DNA of 11,341 bases from Scatosoma sp045577595 (GTDB taxonomy: Bacteria > Bacillota > Clostridia > Christensenellales > Borkfalkiaceae), in assembly GCA_045577595.1 (NCBI GenBank), contig JAZNIR010000044.1, forward strand, positions 1 through 11,341. Direction: 5' to 3'. Of this stretch, positions 1 through 7,421 are shown piece after piece (positions within the stretch are counted from its first letter, which is position 1; each line of letters starts with the position of its first letter). The translations under genes and the position numbers were made by a program. Below the pieces are notes generated by a model. It searched no databases. It had not been told where the DNA came from and was given only the letters and a program-made list of their open reading frames with translations.

Positions 1-108
1 ATGAGGGATGTGATGCGTTGCGGGAACTGTTGTCCCGTCACGACGGAGAGGAAGCACTTCGAGCATTCCGGGATGAAGCATTCAGAGAATTTCAGAAGAA
101 TGCCGGGA
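1..108. other. Unassigned terminal sequence that breaks the adjacent DUF1538 gene
   Basis: I do not recognise this stretch. The leftward DUF1538 gene loses family similarity at about position 109, so what lies here does not continue that gene. The plus strand is open in frame 3 from the edge to about position 179, and in its first part encodes a charged, helix-like peptide (for example ALRELLSRHDGEEALRAFRD). One minus-strand frame is also open to the edge, so a coding frame cannot be chosen. Composition seems less like the rest of the window, but 108 bases are too few to judge. It may be a contig-end assembly chimera, the edge of a real insertion, or unrelated flanking sequence. Confidence 0.4.
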
Positions 109-648
109 ACCGCCTGAATCGAACGACAAGGGCAAAAAACTTTCCCCGCCGTTTACGAGAATCAGCGAAGTGAGCGCAAACAGCAATAAATAAAAAAATG
201 TCATAAGGTGGGAAAGGTTTAAACGGAATACGACGCGGAGTACCGACAACACGAGAAACGCGCCTACGCCCACGCCAATCGTTACGATAAGGACGGTGGA
301 ATTTAAAACGTTTTCCACTTGCGAGGCGAGCACCGAAAGGTCGGGTTCGGCAACCGTAACGAATACGCCCATTACGAAACAAATGCAAAGAAGCGTTTTA
401 AATTTCCCCGATTTGGGCAAGCCCGAGCCGATTTGTTCGCCCATAGGCGTCATTGCGATATCCGCGCCTAAATTGAAAAGCGCCATACCCACGATTAAAG
501 CGAACGCGCAAGCCGTAAACACGAGAATTTCCGTCGTGGAAAATTGCACGTGGAAAAAGGGCAACGCGCTTAAAAGGAGCACGATTGCCGTTACGGGCAG
601 TACGGACACCGCCGATTCTTTGAGTTTGGTGCACAGCGTTTTAAACAT
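82..648 (-). CDS. DUF1538-family integral membrane protein, C-terminally truncated
   Basis: The 188-residue product has five hydrophobic segments (about residues 13-33, 40-60, 84-100, 117-140 and 148-166), so it is an inner-membrane protein. Family hallmarks of DUF1538 are visible: LKESAVSVLPVT near the N-terminus (9-20), MGEQIG (69-74), VAEPDL (99-104) and FDSGG (176-180). Members of this family normally continue FDSGG into a VTTGP-type motif and another membrane-spanning stretch, and many carry two tandem copies of the domain. Here the frame instead reads eight unrelated residues and stops, so the gene is broken or the sequence is chimeric from about position 109 leftward. The start at 648 has an AAAGG ribosome binding site 12 nt upstream and lies 39 bp after the galM stop, so the two are probably cotranscribed. 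The substrate is unknown; a transport role is only an inference from topology. Confidence 0.75.
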   Translation of the reverse strand: MFKTLCTKLKESAVSVLPVTAIVLLLSALPFFHVQFSTTEILVFTACAFALIVGMALFNLGADIAMTPMGEQIGSGLPKSGKFKTLLCICFVMGVFVTVAEPDLSVLASQVENVLNSTVLIVTIGVGVGAFLVLSVLRVVFRLNLSHLMTFFYLLLFALTSLILVNGGESFLPLSFDSGGSRHSSEIL

Positions 649-687
649 AATTTGGACAGACCTTTAACCGTAATGAATTTGTTTCGG

Positions 688-1728
688 TTATTTTACAACC
701 GAGAATTGATAGACGGTGGTTTCGTCGTAGATTTCCCCTTTTTTCAAAAGGGTCGTCGGGTATTGCGGGCAGTTGGGGGTGTTGGGGAAACGTTGCGTTT
801 CCAAACAAAGGGCGCAATATTGTACGTAATCGCGTTTGCCTTTAAATCCGCCCGTTTTGCAAGCGGTGTACAGTTGTACGCCGGGGAGCGTGGTGAAACA
901 ATCCATTCTTCTGCCCGATTTTTCGTCGTAAACGTACGCGAAACGTTCCAAGCCGTTTCCCGATTTTTCCAAACAGTAGTTGAAATCGTAACCGCTACAC
1001 TGTTTGATGAATTGCGCGTCCGATTGTATATCTTTGCCGATAAGTTTTCCTTCGTAAAACGAATAGGGCGTGCCGTCGATATCCATAAATTCCCCGTGTG
1101 GAATCAATGCGTCGTCGACGGGGGTGATTTTGCGCGATTTTATCATCAATTCTTGGTTTAACACCGTTTCCGCGTCTTGCCCGCCGAGATTGAAATAGGC
1201 GTGATTGGTTAAATTGCAGTGGGTGTCTTGATTGCTCGTTGCTTGATAGTGGATACGAAGCTCGTTTTCGTCCGTCAGCGTAAAGGTTACGAACACTTGC
1301 ATTTCGCCAGGAAAACCGCCCGCGCCGTCGGGGGATACGTGGGATAACGTAATCGAATTATCCGTCGTCGTTTCCACGTTCCAAAGCGCGCGGTTGAATT
1401 GACCGCTTGCTCCGCCGTGTAACGCGTTGCCCTTTTCGTTGGCGTCGATTTTATATTCCTTTCCGTCGATAACAAAGCGTGCGTTGCCGATACGGTTGCC
1501 GTATCTGCCAATCGTTGCGCCGAAGTAAGGATATTGTCCGTAATAATCTTCGGGGTTTTTGCAACCTACCAAAATATCGTCGAATTTCCCGTTTTTATCG
1601 GGCGTGGAAATGCGGATAAGGTGCGCTCCGTACGTGAGTACGTCCACTTCTACGCCGTTTGCGTTTTGAATGGTGTACACGTCGTTTTTATTGCCTTGCT
1701 TTTCGAATGAATAGGTTTTTTTAATCAT
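688..1728 (-). CDS. galM: Aldose 1-epimerase (mutarotase)
   Basis: This 346-residue cytoplasmic enzyme interconverts the alpha and beta anomers of free aldoses such as galactose and glucose. Length is normal for the family. Signature elements are in the expected order: GRYGNRI (74-80), LHGG with His104, NHAYFNLGG (175-183) with the probable catalytic acid His176, Asp248 in the YDFNY segment, and LETQRFPN (309-316) with the probable catalytic base Glu310. The ATG at 1728 is preceded by AGGGAC about ten nt upstream, and an extended -10 promoter lies just behind it. It is the first gene of a leftward pair with the DUF1538 gene, and nothing here ties it to the amino acid genes. No Leloir-pathway gene is present nearby, so whether galactose is the true substrate cannot be judged. 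Confidence 0.93.
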   Translation of the reverse strand: MIKKTYSFEKQGNKNDVYTIQNANGVEVDVLTYGAHLIRISTPDKNGKFDDILVGCKNPEDYYGQYPYFGATIGRYGNRIGNARFVIDGKEYKIDANEKGNALHGGASGQFNRALWNVETTTDNSITLSHVSPDGAGGFPGEMQVFVTFTLTDENELRIHYQATSNQDTHCNLTNHAYFNLGGQDAETVLNQELMIKSRKITPVDDALIPHGEFMDIDGTPYSFYEGKLIGKDIQSDAQFIKQCSGYDFNYCLEKSGNGLERFAYVYDEKSGRRMDCFTTLPGVQLYTACKTGGFKGKRDYVQYCALCLETQRFPNTPNCPQYPTTLLKKGEIYDETTVYQFSVVK

Positions 1729-1759
1729 ATCAGTTGCCGTCCCTAACGTATTTTCTATA

Positions 1760-1788
1760 ATTATAACATAAAGATTTTAAAAAAGCCA
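1760..1788 (-). promoter_or_regulatory. Probable sigma-A promoter of galM, extended -10 type
   Basis: Read on the minus strand, a perfect TATAAT (plus-strand 1760-1765) is preceded by TGT, giving an extended -10 element. A poor -35, TGGCTT (plus-strand 1783-1788), sits 17 bp further upstream. The start of transcription would be about 25 nt before the galM ATG, leaving room for the AGGGAC ribosome binding site. The weak -35 is typical of extended -10 promoters. Confidence 0.6.
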
Positions 1789-1852
1789 CCAAAAGCGGGA
1801 AAAAATTTTTGTGAAAAAATGAAAAATAAAGTAAAATATAGCGCGGAAATCG

Positions 1853-1881
1853 TTGACTTAAAATTTTTGGGGGTGTATAAT
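1853..1881 (+). promoter_or_regulatory. Sigma-A promoter of ilvE
   Basis: TTGACT at 1853-1858 and TATAAT at 1876-1881 are separated by exactly 17 bp. Transcription should begin near 1888, giving a leader of about 57 nt before the ilvE start at 1945. That leader is too short for a T-box and shows no strong hairpin. The promoter also shows that the in-frame ATG at 1819 cannot be the ilvE start, because it lies upstream of the transcript. Confidence 0.85.
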
Positions 1882-1930
1882 TATATAAATCTATCGAAAA
1901 AAAGTTTTTCATTCGAAAAACGAATAGTAA

Positions 1931-1939
1931 AAGAGGTGG
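1931..1939 (+). promoter_or_regulatory. Ribosome binding site that fixes the ilvE start
   Basis: AAGAGGTGG ends five nt before the ATG at 1945, a good Shine-Dalgarno match at suitable spacing. No comparable site precedes the longer in-frame ATG at 1819, which supports 1945 as the start. Confidence 0.8.
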
Positions 1940-1944
1940 GTATT

Positions 1945-3006
1945 ATGAAAATCGAAATCACGAAAACGGACAATCCGTCGGTGATGCCGTCGGAAGATAA
2001 ACTTGGGTTTGGCAAGGTGTTTACCGACCATATGTTTATTATGGATTACGAAGAAGGAAAGGGCTGGATAAACGCGCGTATCGTTCCGTTTGGCAGAATT
2101 TCTTTGCATCCCGCCTCGACGGTTCTCCATTACGGCGCGGAAATTTTCGAGGGGTTGAAAGCGTACAGACGGGCTGACGGTGGCGTGCAACTTTTCCGTC
2201 CTATGGAAAATATCAAGCGTATGAATAATTCCGCCGAACGTATGAGCTTGCCCCTTTTAGACGAACAGGACGCGCTGGAAATTTTGGAAACGTTCGTGCG
2301 GTTGGAAGAACGGTTCGTTCCCCACTCGTTCGGGACTTCCTTGTATTTGCGCCCGTTTATGTTCGGCAACGACGAAAGCTTGGGCGTACACGCGGTGCAC
2401 CGCGCAACCTTTATGTTGATTGCCTCGCCAAGTGGCAGTTACTACGCGGAAGGCATCAATCCCGTTAAGATTATGATTGAAAGCGAAGACGTGCGTACGG
2501 TGCGCGGGGGCACGGGCTATGCAAAATGCGGTGGCAACTACGCGGCGAGTACGCGTGCGGGCGAGAGAGCGGCGAAAAAGGGTTATTCGCAAGTGCTTTG
2601 GCTGGACGGCGTGGAAAGAAAATATATCGAAGAAGTGGGCGCAATGAACGTTATGTTTAAAATCGACGGGGAAATCGTAACGCCCAAACTTACCGGCTCG
2701 ATATTGCCCGGCATTACGAGAAAGAGCTGTATCGAAGTACTTACTTCGCTTGGATATAAGGTGAGCGAACGGCTTTTATCGGTGGACGAACTCGTGGATG
2801 CAATGAAGAGCGGGAAATTGGAAGAAGCTTGGGGGTGCGGAACGGCGGCGGTGGTTTCGCCGATTGGAAAACTTGCCTACGGCGACGACGAATACGTCGT
2901 TGGCGGGGGTAAAATCGGGGAAGTTACCCAAAAATTGTACGACGTGTTGACGGGTATTCAATGGGGAAAAATCGAAGATAAATTCCATTGGGTGCATAAG
3001 TTGTAA
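1945..3006 (+). CDS. ilvE: Branched-chain amino acid aminotransferase
   Basis: This PLP enzyme transfers the amino group between glutamate and the 2-keto acids of leucine, isoleucine and valine, the last step of all three pathways. The product from 1945 has 353 residues, normal for the longer BCAT type (fold class IV aminotransferases). Visible marks are LHYGAEIFEGLKAYR (61-75), YLRPFMFG (134-141), the PLP lysine Lys194 in GYAKCGGNYAAS (191-202), EEVGAMNVMF (229-238) carrying the conserved glutamate, and the phosphate-binding TGSILPGITR (250-259). The open frame extends 42 codons upstream to 1819, but that part spans the promoter. It is transcribed from its own promoter and separated from leuA by a T-box leader. 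No convincing terminator follows it: a 6-bp hairpin at 3038-3054 lacks a downstream T-run. Read-through into the leader is therefore possible. Confidence 0.96.
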   Translation: MKIEITKTDNPSVMPSEDKLGFGKVFTDHMFIMDYEEGKGWINARIVPFGRISLHPASTVLHYGAEIFEGLKAYRRADGGVQLFRPMENIKRMNNSAERMSLPLLDEQDALEILETFVRLEERFVPHSFGTSLYLRPFMFGNDESLGVHAVHRATFMLIASPSGSYYAEGINPVKIMIESEDVRTVRGGTGYAKCGGNYAASTRAGERAAKKGYSQVLWLDGVERKYIEEVGAMNVMFKIDGEIVTPKLTGSILPGITRKSCIEVLTSLGYKVSERLLSVDELVDAMKSGKLEEAWGCGTAAVVSPIGKLAYGDDEYVVGGGKIGEVTQKLYDVLTGIQWGKIEDKFHWVHKL

Positions 3007-3087
3007 AAAAAGGCGGTTTTCGTCGCCGGAAAAGATTGATTTTTTAAGAAAATCGAGAAAAAAGAAAGAAAAAGTGGCAGTTCCCCC

Positions 3088-3116
3088 TTGACAAAGACGG
3101 GGAAACGTTGTATAAT
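3088..3116 (+). promoter_or_regulatory. Consensus sigma-A promoter of the leuA operon
   Basis: TTGACA (3088-3093) and TATAAT (3111-3116), both perfect consensus hexamers, are separated by exactly 17 bp. Transcription should start near 3123. A promoter this strong placed before a conditional terminator fits a system in which initiation is constitutive and control is exercised at termination by the T-box. Confidence 0.93.
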
Positions 3117-3122
3117 AGATAC

Positions 3123-3430
3123 GATATTGTTTTTTAAGAAAACGGAATGCGTAGTGAAAGGCTATGACGGGATAAAAATCCGTAAAAACCGCTTGGTGCA
3201 GAGAGTTGACGGTGGGTGCGAGTCAATACGGCTTACGGAATATAGCTCCTCCCCGAGCCGCCGAGAGAACGGCGAAGAAATTTGCCAAGTAGATTCGGAC
3301 GGGAATCCCCCGTTATAGGGAAGTCTGTAAAGACACGAGTGGACGGCGACGCCGTCAAACAGAGTGGTACCGCGGAGAAATCTTCGTCTCTTTCGTGCGT
3401 TTTTTAGTGGCGCGCGAAAGAGATTTTTTC
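3123..3430 (+). promoter_or_regulatory. T-box riboswitch leader, probably tRNA-Leu responsive
   Basis: The leader senses uncharged tRNA and prevents transcription termination before leuA. Stem I has a K-turn made of GGC (3160-3162)/GCC (3257-3259), a three-nt bulge and tandem GA pairs (3166-3167 with 3255-3256). Above it are a GGGA/TCCC helix (3169-3172 with 3250-3253), the specifier loop, a CCGTAA/TTACGG helix (3180-3185 with 3233-3238), AGAGAG (3200-3205), and a TTGAC/GTCAA apical helix enclosing GGTGGGTGCGA. The best specifier candidate is CTC (Leu) at 3246-3248, placed by its spacing to the CGAG motif. A hairpin with a GAAA loop (3271-3286), an ACGGG...CCCGT element (about 3298-3313) and a GACGGC/GCCGTC hairpin (3342-3356) follow. 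The T-box itself, AGAGTGGTACCGCGG (3361-3375), holds UGGU, which pairs with an ACCA acceptor end (discriminator A, as in tRNA-Leu). Identity as a T-box is secure; the amino acid is less so. Confidence 0.93.
3387..3430 (+). terminator. Intrinsic terminator of the T-box (conditional)
   Basis: Two arms, 3387-3399 and 3411-3423, form a 13-bp stem with one G-U pair and an 11-nt loop, followed directly by TTTTTTC. The 5' arm overlaps the CTCT at 3388-3391 that can pair instead with AGAG at 3361-3364 in front of the T-box to build the antiterminator. The two folds are therefore mutually exclusive, as expected for this riboswitch class. Confidence 0.9.
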
Positions 3431-3476
3431 TAATAAGCGACTACGAATCACGGTAAAAAAAGGATAAGAAAGGATT

Positions 3477-5135
3477 ATGAAAAATACGAAAAAATACGTG
3501 AAACAATATTTTGCGCCGAGTGGCGTTACGATGGATTGGATGAAAAAAACCGCCGTTGAAAAACCGCCGATTTGGTGTAGCGTGGATTTGCGCGACGGCA
3601 ATCAAGCGCTGATTATTCCAATGAGTTTAGAAGAAAAGTTGGAATTTTTCGCTTTGCTTTGCAAAATCGGTTTTAAAGAAATCGAAGTAGGTTTTCCTGC
3701 GGCAAGCGAAACGGAATACGAATTTTGTCGCGCGTTGATTGAACGCAATTTAATCCCCGACGACGTAACCATTCAAGTGCTTACCCAATCGCGCGAACAC
3801 ATTATCGCAAAGACGTTTGAAGCGCTTGCGGGTGTGAAAAAGGCGATTGTCCATTTATACAATTCGACGTCGGTGGCGCAAAGAGAGCAAGTGTTTAAGC
3901 GCAGTAAGGAAGAAATCGTAAAAATCGCCGTTTCGGGCGCGGAGCTTTGCAAGGCGTACAAGGAAAAGGCGGAAGGGCAAATTGCTTTGGAATATTCCCC
4001 CGAAAGCTTTACGGGCACGGAACCGGAATTTGCGGTGGAAATTTGCAACGCCGTGTTGGACGTTTGGCAACCGACGGAAAACGACAAGGCGATTATCAAT
4101 TTGCCCGTAACGGTGGAAAATTCGATGCCACACGTGTACGCGAGCCAAGTGGAATATATGTGCAAAAACTTGAAAAACCGCGAAAACGTGATTATCTCGT
4201 TGCACCCGCATAACGATAGGGGTTGCGCGGTGGCGGACAGTGAAATGGGCTTGCTTGCGGGCGGGGACAGAATCGAAGGCACGCTGTTTGGAAACGGCGA
4301 ACGCACGGGCAACGTCGATATCGTAACGCTTGCGTTGAATATGTACTCGCAAGGGGTCGACCCGAAGTTGGATTTTTCGAATTTGCCGTCGATTACCGAA
4401 GTGTACGAACGGGTTACCCGTATGAAAGTCAGCCAAAGACAGCCGTACAGCGGACAGTTGGTGTTCGCGGCGTTTTCCGGCTCGCACCAAGACGCGATTG
4501 CAAAGGGTATGAAATACCGTGTGGAAAAGGATTCGAATACTTGGACGGTGCCCTATTTGCCTATCGACCCTGCCGACGTGGGCAGAGTGTACGAAGCGGA
4601 CGTTATCCGTATCAATTCTCAATCGGGAAAAGGCGGTATAGGGTATATTTTGGAAACGCAGTTTAAGCTGTTGTTGCCAATGAAGATGCGCGAACAGTTC
4701 GGGTATCACGTGAAAAATATTTCCGACCACGAACACAGAGAACTCGCGTCTACCGAAGTGTACGAAATATTTATGCGCGATTTCGTCAATCTTACCGATA
4801 AACTCAACGTATTGGAAGCGGGATATACGGACGTATCCCCCGAATGCATACGCGGTAAGGTGGTGATTGAATACGCAGGCAAAGCAACCACCGTCGAAGT
4901 GGAAGGAAACGGGCGGTTGGATTGCGTAAATAAGGCGATTAAACAGGTAATCGGCAAAGAATACCAGTTGGAAAATTACGTGGAACACGCTTTGGAAGAA
5001 AAATCCACGTCGAAAGCGGCGTCGTACGTTTGTATCGTCGAAAACGGCGTTCCCTATTGGGGGGCGGGTATACATACCGATATTATGACTTCGTCGGTGA
5101 AAGCGCTCGTTTCCGCCGTGAACAGAATGCTTTAA
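3477..5135 (+). CDS. leuA: 2-isopropylmalate synthase, long type
   Basis: This enzyme condenses acetyl-CoA with 2-ketoisovalerate, the committed step to leucine. At 552 residues it matches the longer LeuA form (actinobacterial and fungal style) and not the enterobacterial form of about 520. The TIM-barrel domain (about 30-310) has DLRDGNQ (37-43) with the catalytic Arg39 and metal-binding Asp40, the metal histidines in HPHNDRG (243-249), and GNGERTGN (272-279). The C-terminal part (about 430-552) resembles the LeuA allosteric domain, with VEGNGRLDCVNKAI (475-488) and WGAGIHTDIMTSSVKA (528-543), so leucine feedback inhibition is likely. It is the first gene after the T-box terminator. Two candidate Shine-Dalgarno sequences precede the ATG: AAAAAGGA ending 12 nt upstream and AAAGGA ending two nt upstream. 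Confidence 0.97.
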   Translation: MKNTKKYVKQYFAPSGVTMDWMKKTAVEKPPIWCSVDLRDGNQALIIPMSLEEKLEFFALLCKIGFKEIEVGFPAASETEYEFCRALIERNLIPDDVTIQVLTQSREHIIAKTFEALAGVKKAIVHLYNSTSVAQREQVFKRSKEEIVKIAVSGAELCKAYKEKAEGQIALEYSPESFTGTEPEFAVEICNAVLDVWQPTENDKAIINLPVTVENSMPHVYASQVEYMCKNLKNRENVIISLHPHNDRGCAVADSEMGLLAGGDRIEGTLFGNGERTGNVDIVTLALNMYSQGVDPKLDFSNLPSITEVYERVTRMKVSQRQPYSGQLVFAAFSGSHQDAIAKGMKYRVEKDSNTWTVPYLPIDPADVGRVYEADVIRINSQSGKGGIGYILETQFKLLLPMKMREQFGYHVKNISDHEHRELASTEVYEIFMRDFVNLTDKLNVLEAGYTDVSPECIRGKVVIEYAGKATTVEVEGNGRLDCVNKAIKQVIGKEYQLENYVEHALEEKSTSKAASYVCIVENGVPYWGAGIHTDIMTSSVKALVSAVNRML

Positions 5136-5172
5136 AAAGGAATGTAAAGACAGTAGAAAGGAGAACGAATTT

Positions 5173-6852
5173 ATGAAATTGAAAGGTTCGCAAATTTTAA
5201 TTAAAACCTTGATTGAGCAGGGGGTAACCGACGTGTTCGGTTATCCCGGCGGACAAGTTATCAATATTTACGACGCGTTGTACGAGTACAAAGACCAAAT
5301 CAATCACGTACTTACCGCGCACGAACAAGGCGCGTCCCACGCGGCGGACGGATATTCCCGCGCGACGGGGAAAGTGGGCGTTTGTATCGCAACGAGCGGT
5401 CCTGGCGCGACCAATCTCGTAACGGGGATTGCGACGGCTATGCTCGATTCTATTCCGTTGGTGGCGATTACGGGCAACGTGCCCTGCTCGCTTATCGGGA
5501 AGGACAGTTTCCAAGAAATCGACATTACGGGCGTAACGTTGCCGATTACCAAACACAATTATTTCGTAAACAAAATCGAAGATTTGGCGGACACCGTACG
5601 CGAAGCGTTTACCATCGCGAAATCGGGCAGACCCGGCCCCGTGTTGATTGATATTCCCAAAGACGTACAAGTGGCGTCCTACGAATATGAAGAAAAACCG
5701 GTTGCGCCCAAGACGCCCTTACCCAAAGTGGACGAAGCGTCGATTGAAAAAGCGGTGGAAATGATTGCGCAATCGTCCAAACCGTATATCTACATAGGCG
5801 GTGGCGCGGCGGGGCTTGGTATGGGCCAAGACATCGTGGCGTTTGCCAATAAAATCGACGCCGTGATTGGTTGTTCGTTTATGGGGCTTTCCGCAGTGCC
5901 CGACGACAACGAACGGTTTTTGGGTATGCAAGGTATGCACGGGCATTACGCGTCGTCGATGTCGCAAAACGAATCCGATTTGATTTTTGCAATCGGCGTT
6001 CGCTTTTCGGACAGAGCGACGGGCAATCTTGCGAAATTCGCTAAAAACAGTAAAATTATTCAAATTGACCCCGACTGCGCGGAAATCAATAAAAACGTGC
6101 GCGTGGATTTAGGGCTTGTAGGCGACGTGGAAGACGCGTTTAAGCGGATTGCGGAAAAGTGCGCGGGGAAATCCAATCCCGCGTGGATGGCGAGAGTGAA
6201 AGTTTTGAAAGAAGAAGAACTTGCTTTCGAAGAAGAAATCGCAAGCAAGAACGTCGCGCCGTTGACGCCGAAAAAAGTGTTTGAAATTATCAATCAAGAC
6301 AAATTGCCCGAAACGGTGATTGCTACCGACGTAGGGCAACACCAAATGTGGACGGCGCAATACGTGAAATTCGACAAGCCCAGAAGATTCGTATCGAGCG
6401 GTGGTTTGGGAACGATGGGATTCGGCTTGGGCGCGGCAATCGGCGCGTACACCGCTACCAAAGCGCCTACGGTGCTGATTACGGGCGACGGCAGTTTCGG
6501 AATGAACTTGAACGAATTGGCAACCGCCGTAACGTATAAAATCCCCGTCGTTATCGTACTTTTGAACAACGGCGTGCTGGGTATGGTACGGCAATGGCAA
6601 ACGTTGTTTTTCGGAAAGAGATATTCCAACACCGTACTCGAAAGAAAAACCGATTTCGTGGCGCTTGCCAAAGCGTTCGGCGCGGACGGATATTTGGCGG
6701 AAACGCCCGTAGAGTTTAGACAAGCGTTTGACAAGGCGATTAAAGCGGGCAAACCCGTCGTGATTGATACGCGTATCGACAAGGACGAATTCGTGTTGCC
6801 GATGTTGCCACCCGGCGGGGCGATTGACGATATGATTACCGTCGTGAAATAA
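5173..6852 (+). CDS. ilvB: Acetolactate synthase, catalytic (large) subunit
   Basis: This thiamine diphosphate enzyme makes 2-acetolactate from two pyruvates, or 2-aceto-2-hydroxybutyrate from pyruvate and 2-ketobutyrate. The 559 residues cover the three usual domains. The N-terminal Pyr domain has FGYPGG (22-27) and the catalytic Glu51 in AHEQGASHAADGYSRATG. The central FAD-type domain has GVRFSDRATG (275-284). The C-terminal domain holds the ThDP/Mg motif, starting GDGSF at 438 and ending NN at 465-466, then GVLGMVRQWQ. The C-terminal end MLPPGGAIDDM matches biosynthetic AHAS enzymes rather than the catabolic AlsS type. The regulatory subunit ilvN follows 22 bp later, which also marks it as the biosynthetic enzyme. 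AGAAAGGAG ends nine nt before the ATG, and the gap after leuA is 37 bp. Confidence 0.97.
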   Translation: MKLKGSQILIKTLIEQGVTDVFGYPGGQVINIYDALYEYKDQINHVLTAHEQGASHAADGYSRATGKVGVCIATSGPGATNLVTGIATAMLDSIPLVAITGNVPCSLIGKDSFQEIDITGVTLPITKHNYFVNKIEDLADTVREAFTIAKSGRPGPVLIDIPKDVQVASYEYEEKPVAPKTPLPKVDEASIEKAVEMIAQSSKPYIYIGGGAAGLGMGQDIVAFANKIDAVIGCSFMGLSAVPDDNERFLGMQGMHGHYASSMSQNESDLIFAIGVRFSDRATGNLAKFAKNSKIIQIDPDCAEINKNVRVDLGLVGDVEDAFKRIAEKCAGKSNPAWMARVKVLKEEELAFEEEIASKNVAPLTPKKVFEIINQDKLPETVIATDVGQHQMWTAQYVKFDKPRRFVSSGGLGTMGFGLGAAIGAYTATKAPTVLITGDGSFGMNLNELATAVTYKIPVVIVLLNNGVLGMVRQWQTLFFGKRYSNTVLERKTDFVALAKAFGADGYLAETPVEFRQAFDKAIKAGKPVVIDTRIDKDEFVLPMLPPGGAIDDMITVVK

Positions 6853-6874
6853 GGGAAAAGGAGAGCGAAAGATT

Positions 6875-7375
6875 ATGCAAGAAAATCAATTTATACTTGC
6901 CGTTTACGTAGACAATAAGGCGGGCGTGCTTACCCGCGTAACGGGTATGTTTACCCGTCGTGGATTTAATATCGACGCCCTTACCGTAGGCGAAACGGAA
7001 AGAAGTGAATATTCCCGTATTACCATTTGTATGAGCGGGGATAAGTATGCGAAAGAACAGCTGATAAATCAGCTCCGTAAACTAATCGTCGTGAAAAAGG
7101 TGGAAGTTTTAGAAGACGAGCCGATTAAACGGGAATTGATGCTGATTAAGGTGAAAAATCAAGCGGAAAGCCGTAGCGAAGTGATGACGGCGGTGGACGT
7201 GTTCCGCGCAAGCGTTATTGATTACACCCCCGACGAGCTGTGCATAGAAGTTACGGGCAACCCTTCGAAAATCGACGCGTTTGTGAAATTGATGCAACCG
7301 TTCGGGATTTTGGAAATGTGCCGTACGGGCGTCGTAGCGTTAGATAGAGGTTCGACGACGTTGTTTTCTAAATAA
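6875..7375 (+). CDS. ilvN: Acetolactate synthase, regulatory (small) subunit
   Basis: This is the ACT-domain partner of IlvB; in the family it raises catalytic activity and confers valine feedback inhibition. The 166-residue length is normal for the single-repeat bacterial form. The N-terminal ACT domain (about 6-80) opens with LAVYVDNKAGVLTRVTGMF and RRGFNIDALTVG, which holds the effector-binding turn and the GFNI segment. The second part (about 87-160), from RELMLIKVK to GILEMCRTGVVALDRG, matches the ALS_ss_C region. AAAAGGAGAG lies ahead of the ATG, 22 bp after the ilvB stop, which favours coupled translation and equal subunit output. Confidence 0.96.
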   Translation: MQENQFILAVYVDNKAGVLTRVTGMFTRRGFNIDALTVGETERSEYSRITICMSGDKYAKEQLINQLRKLIVVKKVEVLEDEPIKRELMLIKVKNQAESRSEVMTAVDVFRASVIDYTPDELCIEVTGNPSKIDAFVKLMQPFGILEMCRTGVVALDRGSTTLFSK

Positions 7376-7421
7376 AAAAATAAATTTTAAAATAAAAATA
7401 AAAAAAGGATAGGATAAAATT

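Noticed and set aside
652..1161. Plus-strand open frame opposite galM
   Set aside because: galM has all catalytic residues on the minus strand; the opposite frame has no recognisable domain or credible start.
1819..1944. In-frame 42-codon N-terminal extension of ilvE
   Set aside because: It spans the ilvE promoter (1853-1881), has no ribosome binding site and adds low-complexity residues absent from the family. The start at 1945 has a good Shine-Dalgarno sequence.
3011..3054. Possible intrinsic terminator after ilvE
   Set aside because: The GGCG/CGCC stem is only 4 bp, and the GATTTT/AAAATC stem at 3038-3054 is A/T-rich and not followed by a T-run.
3088..3318. 76-codon open frame in the leuA leader
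   Set aside because: It begins inside the -35 element and its sequence is explained by the T-box RNA structure. It is not a leader peptide: there is no run of leucine codons and no ribosome binding site.
3855..5075. Long open frame antisense to leuA (406 codons)
   Set aside because: It reads as a His/Arg/Phe-rich protein with no family resemblance, the usual shadow of a strongly biased gene on the opposite strand. leuA is well supported here.
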